Source: Rhizobiaceae bacterium
GTDB lineage: Bacteria; Pseudomonadota; Alphaproteobacteria; Rhizobiales; Rhizobiaceae
Direction of reading: 5' to 3'
Length of the DNA: 64,000 bases
Assembly (NCBI GenBank): GCA_019635755.1
Contig: JAHBYW010000001.1
Coordinates: forward strand, 248,001-312,000
Below are positions 1-7,363 of this stretch, piece after piece. Positions within the stretch are counted from its first letter, which is position 1. The number at the start of each line of letters is the position of its first letter. The position numbers and the translations under genes are program-made. A model generated the notes under the pieces. That model saw nothing but the letters and a program-made list of their open reading frames with translations, was not told the DNA's origin and did no database searches.

Positions 1-118
1 TCCGGCCGCTGATCTCGTACGTCTTTGTCTCGACCGACGTCTTCACCGTCGCGGCGGCGGGCGACACGGCCCAGCCGACAGCGGCGAGAACGAGCACAGT
101 ATGGACAAGCAACCGCAT
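1..118 (-). CDS. Secreted DUF922-like protein, N-terminal part only
   Basis: Reading from an ATG at 118 down to the window edge gives 39 residues that begin with a typical Sec signal peptide (MRLLVHTVLVLAAVGWAVSP, then AAA). The mature start, TVKTSVETKTYEISGR, resembles the beginning of DUF922 proteins, predicted secreted or periplasmic zinc-dependent proteases with a Y-x-[IV]-S-G-[KR] strand near the N-terminus. The catalytic HExxH part would lie outside the window, so protease activity cannot be checked. It is the same strand as, and downstream of, the small lipoprotein at 223-366. The family call rests on this short stretch. Confidence 0.55.
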   Translation of the reverse strand, partial: MRLLVHTVLVLAAVGWAVSPAAATVKTSVETKTYEISGR

Positions 119-222
119 CGAAAGGCTCCGGAAACGGCGAAACACTACACGCAGCAACCAGGGATTCAATACGGCGCCCATCACAGATCGGTGCGTGCCG
201 GTCCAGCCGGCATGCGCGCCGC

Positions 223-366
223 TCAGGCGCCGGAAACCTCGCTGCATTCGACCAGGTCGTTCGGCGTGACGACGCAGTCGTGGGACGCCGGATCGCTCCC
301 GGGCGACGTGCTGGAGCAGGCCGCGAGCAGCACACAGGTCAGCAGCATGACGGCCGTGCGCATCAT
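223..366 (-). CDS. Small predicted lipoprotein (47 aa)
   Basis: The 47-residue product starts MMRTAVMLLTCVLLAAC and has a clean lipobox (LLAAC, Cys17), followed by a short Ser/Pro-rich linker and a tail with two further cysteines (DCVVTP and VECSEV), which could form a disulfide. I prefer the ATG at 366 because it places the signal peptide at the very N-terminus; the longer frame from 414 would add a charged, non-signal extension that touches the end of the RTX gene upstream. It resembles the many small outer-membrane lipoproteins of Hyphomicrobiales. No specific function can be assigned. Confidence 0.55.
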   Translation of the reverse strand: MMRTAVMLLTCVLLAACSSTSPGSDPASHDCVVTPNDLVECSEVSGA

Positions 367-413
367 GGGGCAGCGTTTCCGAGTTGGCGCGTCGGTCCGA
401 CCGACGCGCGACA

Positions 414-2075
414 CTACAGCACGAAGTCGCCGGCGGTCATCTCCACCAGCGCCGTGCCCTTCAGCCGGATCGAGAAGTCGGCCGCGAGGCTTCCGCCGGT
501 GTTGACCTCGACGATCACGTCCGGCCCGGCGATGTCCTTGATGCGCACCTGCCCTGCCTTGGTGAAGGCGTCGTCATGGATGTACGTCATCCTCGGCCCG
601 AACAGCGCCGACACGTCGATCCGGTCATTGCCGCGTCCCCGATCGTCGAAGTCGGTGATGATGTCCATCGTGCTGCCGCGCGAATGGGTCTTGTTGGTGA
701 ACTTGAAAATATCGTTGTGAAGCCCGCCGGTCAGCGTGTCCTTTCCGACATTGCCGATGATCGTGTCGTTGCCCGCACCGCCGTCGAGCGTGTCGTTCCC
801 GATGCCACCGTCCAGCAGGTTGCCCGAGGTGTTTCCGGTCAGCACATTGGCCAGCCCGTTGCCGGTGCCTGAAAAGGCGCTGCCGAGCAGCGTCAGATTC
901 TCGATCTCGGAGAAGTCGAAGAAGGCGAGGCTGCGGTCGATGGTGGACGTGATCGTGTCGATGCCGGCGCTATCGATGACCGCGTCGACGCCGGATGCCT
1001 CTGCACCCAGGACGTAGGTGTCGTTGCCATCTCCGCCGTCCAGCTCGTCGCTCCCGCCGCGGCCATCGAGAAGATTGTTGCCCTCGGTTGCATACAGACG
1101 GTTCGCAAGATTGTTGCCGGTCAAAGAACCGTTCACCTGATGGACGAACAAGTCCTCGATGTCGCCCTTGAACCGGGAGGTGTCGTTGAGGTCGGCGCTG
1201 ACCTCGCTGTAGACGGTGTCGTAGCCATTGGTGCCCGTCTCGTCGACGACGTCGGCGGCGGAGCGGACGTTGTAAGCGTCGCTTCCATTGCCACCCACAA
1301 GCACGTTGGCACCCGCCGACGGCGCTCCGTCGAACACGTCCTCCGCGTAGAGGGTGTCGTCGCCCTCTCCACCGAAGAGCATGTCGCTGCCCTGCCCTCC
1401 CAGGAGGGTGTCGTTGTCAGGCCCGCCCTCGATCCAGTCGTCTCCGCTTCCGCCGACCAGAACGTCACGGCCGCTGGCGCCGAAGAGAAAGTCTTCGCCG
1501 AGGCCACCAAAGATGCTGTTGTCGGTCGCGTTCCCCGTCAGCCGATCCGACCCGGCGTCGCCGAGCAGATTGCGGTAACCGGCCGCCAGCGTGACGACGT
1601 CATCGCCAGCACCTGCAAGGTATGTCTGCCCGGCCGCCATGACCGGATTGATGTCCGCACCTGCCGTGCCCTGCTGGACGATGCCGGCGTCTTCCAGGAG
1701 GACGTATTCGTACAGTCCGCGCGCCTGAGGGTTGAGGGCGACCGGCGACACGCGGACTTCGATGTAATGAACTCCGGTGACGGCGGCGACGAATGTCAGG
1801 GCAGCGTCAAGCGCGACGCCGTCGTCTTCCCCTGCGCTGGAAATGACAACGCCACTCGGGTCGTAGAGGACGAGCGCGACGTCGGGACTGATCTCCGTGT
1901 TCGCCATGTGCGCGAAGATCGTATAGGTATGTCCGGCCTCGGCGTAGTTGCGAAACCAGTCCCTGTCGCCGCCAACGCCCAGGATGCCCCCGGCATATCC
2001 GTAGAGCCTGCCGTTGTCATCGTATGCGACGAACCCGCCCGCCGTGGTGGTGGTGTCGTTCGGAATATCGGCCAT
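414..2075 (-). CDS. RTX calcium-binding protein with PPC-like N-terminal domain (RTX-1)
   Basis: 553 residues, predicted to be exported by a type I secretion system (C-terminal signal, no N-terminal signal peptide). Residues about 10-130 look like a bacterial pre-peptidase C-terminal (PPC) or jelly-roll domain (DRDWFRNYAEAGHTYTI and a later HYIEVRV strand). Residues about 155-250 carry roughly eight GGxGxDxU nonapeptides, the calcium-binding beta-roll. A second block (about 330-450) repeats the NDTYVLGAEASG module found in all four array members. The last 100 residues, ending in FVL, are almost the same as in the three upstream paralogues. It is the last gene of the array. No type I transporter genes are visible in the window. 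Biological role (adhesin, S-layer-like, enzyme carrier) is unknown. Confidence 0.85.
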   Translation of the reverse strand: MADIPNDTTTTAGGFVAYDDNGRLYGYAGGILGVGGDRDWFRNYAEAGHTYTIFAHMANTEISPDVALVLYDPSGVVISSAGEDDGVALDAALTFVAAVTGVHYIEVRVSPVALNPQARGLYEYVLLEDAGIVQQGTAGADINPVMAAGQTYLAGAGDDVVTLAAGYRNLLGDAGSDRLTGNATDNSIFGGLGEDFLFGASGRDVLVGGSGDDWIEGGPDNDTLLGGQGSDMLFGGEGDDTLYAEDVFDGAPSAGANVLVGGNGSDAYNVRSAADVVDETGTNGYDTVYSEVSADLNDTSRFKGDIEDLFVHQVNGSLTGNNLANRLYATEGNNLLDGRGGSDELDGGDGNDTYVLGAEASGVDAVIDSAGIDTITSTIDRSLAFFDFSEIENLTLLGSAFSGTGNGLANVLTGNTSGNLLDGGIGNDTLDGGAGNDTIIGNVGKDTLTGGLHNDIFKFTNKTHSRGSTMDIITDFDDRGRGNDRIDVSALFGPRMTYIHDDAFTKAGQVRIKDIAGPDVIVEVNTGGSLAADFSIRLKGTALVEMTAGDFVL

Positions 2076-2364
2076 TGGAACCTCTCCGGCTTTCTGCCGG
2101 CGATAGAACCGGCGCTACCGGGTCGCGGTCCTCCGCGCCCGTCACGCGCGTCTCGTCGGAAAGGCGGCGTAGCATGAGAGGTCGCAGATCGGGCGGAAAA
2201 CAGCAACTGCTGAAATGAGTCGTCACGACCGCAATCGGTCGACGCCCCCGGTCGATGCACTCGGCGACAGGGGATGGATCGTGCTGCGGCGGAGGCCACG
2301 ATCGCTCCGAACGAGGCGACGCGCACTTCGATACACGGGCGCGCGTCGGCCTGCGGGGGCTCAC
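2076..2364. other. Intergenic region between RTX-2 and RTX-1
   Basis: This 289-base gap upstream of RTX-1 differs from the other two gaps inside the array and lacks the shared palindromes seen at 4717-4829 and 7235-7352. The small open frames across it on both strands have no recognisable features. It presumably holds the RTX-1 promoter, but I see no convincing -35/-10 pair. Confidence 0.4.
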
Positions 2365-4665
2365 TCAGAGCACGAAATCTCCGGCACTCATCTCCTTGAG
2401 TGCCGTGCCCTTCAGCCGGATAGAGAAGTCGGCCGCGAGGCTGCCGCCCGTGTTGACCTCGACGATCACGTCCGGGCCGGCGATGTCCTTGATGCGGACT
2501 TGACCGGCCTTGGTGAAGGCGTCGTCATGGATGTACTTCATCTTCGGCCCGAACAGCGCCGATACGTCGATGCGATCATTACCCCGGCCGCGGTCGTCGA
2601 AGTCGGTGATGATGTCCATCGTGCTGCCGCGCGAATGGGCTTTGTTCGTGAACTTGAAGATGTCGTTGCCGATGCCGCCGGTCAGCGTGTCCCGCCCGAG
2701 ATTTCCGATGATCGTGTCGTTGCCCGCACCGCCGACGATCGTGTCGTTGCCGACACCGCCGTCCAGCGTATTGCGGCCCGCGTTTCCGGTGATGGTGTTC
2801 GCCAGCCGGTTGCCGGTCCCCGCGACGTTGGTGGTGCCGAGCAGCGTCAGCTTCTCGATCTCGGAAAAGTCGAAGAAGGCGAGACTGCGGGTGATGGTGG
2901 ACGTGATCGTGTCGACGCCGCCGGCGTCCTGCACGGCGTCCACACCCGACGCCTCGGCGCCCAGCACGTAGGTATCGTTGCCCAGCCCGCCGCGCAGCGT
3001 GTCGCGACCCAGCCAGCCGTTCAGCGTGTCGTTGCCGGCGCCGGTGTCGATGAGGTCCGCGATGGAGGAGCCGGTGACCGTCTCGGCATCGCCGTCGCCA
3101 TAGATGCGGATGAAGCTGCGAGTGAAATTGGTTGAATCGATAGCCACGCCGGAGAGCGATAGAGACGTCGAGGTTCCCATGAACACTTCCAGGGTTTGGT
3201 CCGCCACCTGAGTGGTTGGAAAACCCGCGTGGAAGTAGATTGTTGAGAACTGCTGAACCTGCTGGGCCGTCAAACGGGCGCCCGACGCCGGGAAGGTATC
3301 GAAAATCGTAACGAGATCGAGCCTCTCGAACTCGGATATCATGACGAAGCGGAGATCGACGCGTGTCCCCTTGTCGTCGAAAAAGATGACGAGAGTGTCT
3401 GAGTCCGCACCTCCGTTGTAAACTTCGCCAGCGACTGCGCCGCCAATGTTGACCGTCACCCTGTCGTCGCCTGCGCCGGCGTAGATTTCATCCCGGAGCT
3501 CGTCGCTGGTGAAGGAATCGCCAGCCCCATCGCCCACCTGCGTGCGCACCAGTTCCCGGATGCGGGCCGAGATGCCCGTGCCGTTCGCGTCGCCCGGCGC
3601 CGTGTCGGTCCAGGTGGTCACGAAATGGCCGTTCAGCAGCGCGGCGACCGAGGTCTGTCCCTCGTCGTTGGCAGCCAAATTGTCGACCACGAAGTTGGAG
3701 CCCCCATTGACCGAGATTGGATTGCGGCTCTGGTCGAAGATGCGGGTGAGCACGTCCGTGTCAGTCGGGCTCTGCTCCAGCGTATAGGTGACAACGATGA
3801 ACCCGTTCGCCAGCACGGCGATCTCGGGATCAAGGTCCACCTTCAACGCGTCGGCATTGTCAACGCGGGCGGTGCCGCTCGATAGGTCGAGCACCCTCAA
3901 GCCGATGCCCGGTTGGCCCGAGCCGTCGTCGAAGGACGCATCCTGGAACACGACAGCGAACCCGCTAGCGAGCAAGCTGTTCAGCGCGGCGATCTGCGGC
4001 GCGCTGGCGTCATTGTCAGCGATCCAGGTTTCGCCGGAGCCATTCACTTCGACGCCGTTGGCTCCGAACATCCGTGCCTTTACGTCCCCGCCCAAGACGT
4101 AGGTCACCGCGAACCAACCGTTTGCCAAGCCAGCGACCGCCGGGTCGGATGCCCCGGCGAGGAAGACACCTGACTGGACCGCGCCAGTATTGTTGACGGT
4201 GAAAACGTTAATGCCGGTGCCAACGTCCGTGACGAGTGCGAAACCGCCGTCCTTCAGGGCCGCGATTTCGGGATCCGTGTTGTCGGGATGGCCGGCAAGC
4301 ACGATGTCGTTCGCAACCACCGCGCCGGTAAGGGGATTCACGATCGCCGCGACGACTGAGTTGGCGCCCGCGGGTCCTTCCTTCCACACGACCGCGATGT
4401 TGCCATTGCTCAGCAACGCCATCGTCGATTCGCCCACCTTGCCGTCGGCGGTGAGGTTGACCGTGATCGGCGTGGTGTCGGTGGCGGAGTCAAAGACTTC
4501 GACGATTACCGCGTCGCTGCCGCCCGAACTGCTGCCATATGAAACGGCATAGCCACCGGTCTTCAGGCCGACGACGTTGGAGAGGTTCTGATCGCCGGCG
4601 GTCACCGTGTTGACGCGGAATTCCGTGCGGACATCCTCGAGCCGATATGTGGTCGTGATCGCCAT
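2365..4665 (-). CDS. RTX calcium-binding protein with repeat-built propeller-like head (RTX-2)
   Basis: 766 residues from the ATG at 4665 (MAITTTYRLEDVR), which matches the start of RTX-3 and has GGGAGAG just upstream; an earlier in-frame ATG at 4764 would add 33 unrelated residues. Residues about 30-350 contain some seven copies of a strand motif of the type L-x-[ND]-G-x-[FIY]-[AV]-[VL]-x-[YW] (KTGGYAVSY, LSNGNIAVVW, LKDGGFALV, LANGWFAVTY, LANGFIVVTY, LLNGHFVTTW), spaced about 45-55 residues, suggesting a seven-bladed beta-propeller. RTX repeats and the shared C-terminal block follow. Probably exported by type I secretion and folded on calcium outside the cell. Closest relative in the window is RTX-3. 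Confidence 0.85.
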   Translation of the reverse strand: MAITTTYRLEDVRTEFRVNTVTAGDQNLSNVVGLKTGGYAVSYGSSSGGSDAVIVEVFDSATDTTPITVNLTADGKVGESTMALLSNGNIAVVWKEGPAGANSVVAAIVNPLTGAVVANDIVLAGHPDNTDPEIAALKDGGFALVTDVGTGINVFTVNNTGAVQSGVFLAGASDPAVAGLANGWFAVTYVLGGDVKARMFGANGVEVNGSGETWIADNDASAPQIAALNSLLASGFAVVFQDASFDDGSGQPGIGLRVLDLSSGTARVDNADALKVDLDPEIAVLANGFIVVTYTLEQSPTDTDVLTRIFDQSRNPISVNGGSNFVVDNLAANDEGQTSVAALLNGHFVTTWTDTAPGDANGTGISARIRELVRTQVGDGAGDSFTSDELRDEIYAGAGDDRVTVNIGGAVAGEVYNGGADSDTLVIFFDDKGTRVDLRFVMISEFERLDLVTIFDTFPASGARLTAQQVQQFSTIYFHAGFPTTQVADQTLEVFMGTSTSLSLSGVAIDSTNFTRSFIRIYGDGDAETVTGSSIADLIDTGAGNDTLNGWLGRDTLRGGLGNDTYVLGAEASGVDAVQDAGGVDTITSTITRSLAFFDFSEIEKLTLLGTTNVAGTGNRLANTITGNAGRNTLDGGVGNDTIVGGAGNDTIIGNLGRDTLTGGIGNDIFKFTNKAHSRGSTMDIITDFDDRGRGNDRIDVSALFGPKMKYIHDDAFTKAGQVRIKDIAGPDVIVEVNTGGSLAADFSIRLKGTALKEMSAGDFVL

Positions 4666-4716
4666 GAATGCTCTCCCGCACAGCCCGTCACGGCCATGCC
4701 CCTCGCCTGCAACTCT

Positions 4717-4829
4717 GGCATGTGCCGCCGCGGCAGGCAAATCGCTGCACAGGTTAGCGGCCAAGCGTGAGGCGGAGTTGAGCGCAGGAAAGCGCCACTG
4801 CCCATCAGGCGATCACCTGAATTTCGGGC
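4717..4829. repeat. Duplicated RTX intergenic segment, copy A
   Basis: The gap between RTX-3 and RTX-2 shares its sequence with the gap at 7235-7352. It contains the dyad GGCATGTGCC (4717-4726), then a conserved GGCA-GCAAATC stretch, and ends in 30 bases identical to copy B (4800-4829) that include the near-palindrome AGGCGATCACCT (4807-4818). Because both flanking genes are paralogues, it most likely spread with gene duplication; the dyads may be operator or terminator elements kept by selection. Confidence 0.6.
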
Positions 4830-4841
4830 GGCGCGAGACGC

Positions 4842-7187
4842 TCAGAGAATGAAATCGCCGGCGCTCATTTCGGCGAGCGTCGTGCCCTTGAGGCGGATGG
4901 AGAAGTCGGCTGCCAAGCTGCCGCCGGTGTTGACCTCCACGATCACGTCCGGCCCGGCGATGTCCTTGACGCGCACCTGGCCGCGCCCAGTGAACGCGTC
5001 GTCGTGCATGTACTTCATCCTCGGCCCGAACAGCGCCGATACGTCGATGCGATCATTACCCCGGCCGCGGTCGTCGAAGTCGGTGATGATGTCCATCGTG
5101 CTGCCGCGCGAATGCGCCTTGTTGGTGAACTTGAAAATGTCGTTGCCGGTGCCGCCCGTCAGCGTGTCCCGCCCGAGATTTCCGATGATCGTATCGTTGC
5201 CCGCACCGCCGACGATCGTGTCGTTGCCGGCACCGCCGTCCAGCGTATTGCGGCCCGCGTTTCCGGTGATGGTGTTCGCCAGCCGGTTGCCGGTCCCCGC
5301 GATGTTGGCCTTGCCCAGCAGCGTCAGCTTCTCGATCTCGGAGAAGTCGAAAAAAGCGAGGCTGCGCGTGATGGTGGACGTGATCGTGTCGACGCCGCCG
5401 CTGTCCTGCACGGCGTCGATGCCGGAAGCTTCCGCGCCCAGCACATAAGTGTCGTTGCCCAGCCCGCCGCGCAGCGTGTCGGCACCAGCACCACCATTCA
5501 GCGTGTCGTTGCCAGCGCCTGCGTCGATGAGGTCGCGGATGCTGGAGCCGGTGATCGTCTCGGCGCTGCTGTCGCCGAAGATGCGGAAGAGCGCGTTCGG
5601 GCCTGCACTTTTGATGATCGTCCCGCTCAGGTTGAGCGAGGTCGCGGTGCCTAAGCGAACTTCAACGACCTGGCCCTCACTCGAAGCGCCGGTGCTGCTT
5701 AGGTCGAACACGATCTCGCCGAACTGCCGCATCTGCGCCTCGGTAATGCGGACGACAGCCTGGCCGCTTCCGGTCTGGCCGATTAGTGCGAGCTGCTCCA
5801 TGTTGACGACGCTGCTCGTCGTCAGGTCTGCGACTGAGGCATTATAGAGAAGGACCACAAACTCGTCGAAACCGCCGATGCCGCCATCGTAGACCTGCCC
5901 AGCCTCGACATCTTCCGCCGAGATGCGGAAAATATCATCGCCGCCCAGGCCGTATTGCTCGTCCCTGCCTTTGCTGCTGAAGAAAAAGTCCAACTCGGCG
6001 CCACCGAATATCCTGTCGCGGAGTTCGTCGCCTTGGAGGAAGTTGTTGGAATTGTCGGCGATCTGCGTACGCACCAGTTCCCGCACGGTCGCGGAGATGC
6101 CCGTGCCGCTGGTGTCGGTCGGCGCGCCGGAGTCCGTCCAGGTGGCGACGAACTGGCCGCTGCGAAGCGCGGCGACAGACGACTGCCCCTCGTCATTGAG
6201 GCCCGTGTCGTCGAGGGGTACGTTGTTTCCGAAAACAGCGACCGGAACTTCATCGCCGTTCGCGTCGAAGATGCGGGTCAGCACGCCGGTGTCCGTCGGG
6301 CTCCGCTGGATCGTGTAGGTGACGACGATGAAGCCATTGTCGAGCACCGCGATCTCCGGATCGTAGTCTTCCAATGATGAGGTGTCGTTGTCGACGCGGA
6401 CGGTCTGGAGCAAGGTGCCGGCATCGTTGAAAAGTTTGAGACTGATGCCGGGCTGGCCCCCGAGATCCGGATCCTTTAACACCAGGGCGAAGCCGCCATT
6501 CTTCAATGCGGCAACCTGAGGCGTCGAGAGGCCGGCGTCGTTCACGTTCGTCGTGGTACCTGCGGTGCCATTGGCGTTGAACAATGTCGCGCTGACGCCG
6601 GAGCCCGTCGTATAGGTCACCACGAAGCGGCCATCGCTGAGCCGCGCGACGGCGGGGTCGGCGGTGCCGGCGAAGAACACAGCCGTCGGCGAACTGCCGT
6701 CGCTGGCAAAGGTGAAGACGTTGACGCCATTCCCGGTGTCGGTGACGACGGCGAACCGGCCGCCCTCCACGGCCACGACCTCTGGATCTGCGTTGTCGGG
6801 GTGGTCGCCGGTGATGATCTCCCTTGCCACGACCACGCCAGTCGTGGCGTTCACGGTCGTGGTCACGATCTTGTTGGCGCCGGCGGGGCCTTCCTTCCAG
6901 GTGACCGCAATGGTGCCGTTGGTGAGTTCCGTGATGACGGGCTCGCCGACCATGTCGGTTGTGCCGCCATTGGTGACATTGACCGTGATCGGCGTCGTGT
7001 CGGTCGGAGCGCTGTAGATTTCGAGCCGGGGGACGCGATCGAAGAGTGCGTAGCTGTCGTAGACCACAGCGTAGCCGCCATTCGACAGGCCGATGACGTT
7101 GCTCAGGCTCTGGTCGCTGTCCGTGACAGAGTTGGCGCGGAACTCCGCGCGCACGGTCTCCAGGGTGTATGTGGTGGTGATCGCCAT
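4842..7187 (-). CDS. RTX calcium-binding protein with repeat-built propeller-like head (RTX-3)
   Basis: 781 residues, co-linear with RTX-2 from its first residues (MAITTTYTLETVRAEFRAN). The head again shows about seven N-G-x-[FIY]-[AV]-V-x-[YW] strand repeats (LSNGGYAVVY, LTNGTIAVTW, LSDGRFVVTY, LKNGGFALV, LDNGFIVVTY, LRSGQFVATW). The middle region (about 410-560) is poorly conserved with RTX-2. The C-terminal 210 residues, with the GGxGND nonapeptides and the DIITDFDDRGRGNDRIDV segment, are nearly identical to the other members. Predicted extracellular, type I secreted. Head function is unknown; integrin-like or lectin-like propellers are possible. Confidence 0.85.
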   Translation of the reverse strand: MAITTTYTLETVRAEFRANSVTDSDQSLSNVIGLSNGGYAVVYDSYALFDRVPRLEIYSAPTDTTPITVNVTNGGTTDMVGEPVITELTNGTIAVTWKEGPAGANKIVTTTVNATTGVVVAREIITGDHPDNADPEVVAVEGGRFAVVTDTGNGVNVFTFASDGSSPTAVFFAGTADPAVARLSDGRFVVTYTTGSGVSATLFNANGTAGTTTNVNDAGLSTPQVAALKNGGFALVLKDPDLGGQPGISLKLFNDAGTLLQTVRVDNDTSSLEDYDPEIAVLDNGFIVVTYTIQRSPTDTGVLTRIFDANGDEVPVAVFGNNVPLDDTGLNDEGQSSVAALRSGQFVATWTDSGAPTDTSGTGISATVRELVRTQIADNSNNFLQGDELRDRIFGGAELDFFFSSKGRDEQYGLGGDDIFRISAEDVEAGQVYDGGIGGFDEFVVLLYNASVADLTTSSVVNMEQLALIGQTGSGQAVVRITEAQMRQFGEIVFDLSSTGASSEGQVVEVRLGTATSLNLSGTIIKSAGPNALFRIFGDSSAETITGSSIRDLIDAGAGNDTLNGGAGADTLRGGLGNDTYVLGAEASGIDAVQDSGGVDTITSTITRSLAFFDFSEIEKLTLLGKANIAGTGNRLANTITGNAGRNTLDGGAGNDTIVGGAGNDTIIGNLGRDTLTGGTGNDIFKFTNKAHSRGSTMDIITDFDDRGRGNDRIDVSALFGPRMKYMHDDAFTGRGQVRVKDIAGPDVIVEVNTGGSLAADFSIRLKGTTLAEMSAGDFIL

Positions 7188-7234
7188 GATCCTACCTCGC
7201 GCCCAAGGCGCGACCCCTCATCCCAGTCCATTCT

Positions 7235-7352
7235 GGCACGTGCCGTTCGGCAAGCAAATCAGCACGCAGCTCGCGTCAGCCGATACGCCGACGGTGCCAA
7301 TTCACCGCAAAGTGGTCACCCCGCCCATCAGGCGATCACCTGAATTTCGGGC
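7235..7352. repeat. Duplicated RTX intergenic segment, copy B
   Basis: Counterpart of 4717-4829, between RTX-4 and RTX-3. It holds a perfect 10-base palindrome GGCACGTGCC (7235-7244) and the 30 bases identical to copy A (7323-7352), including AGGCGATCACCT (7330-7341). It sits upstream of RTX-3 and just downstream of the RTX-4 stop codon, so it could serve as regulator site, transcript end, or both. Confidence 0.6.
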
Positions 7353-7363
7353 TGTGCGCGCGA

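Noticed and set aside
101-872. Overlapping plus-strand frames at the left end
   Set aside because: Arg/Ser/Ala-rich products antisense to the lipoprotein and RTX-1 genes, no signal or domain.
1140-2177. 345-codon plus-strand frame opposite RTX-1
   Set aside because: Complement of RTX repeats; such repeats give long open frames in several readings.
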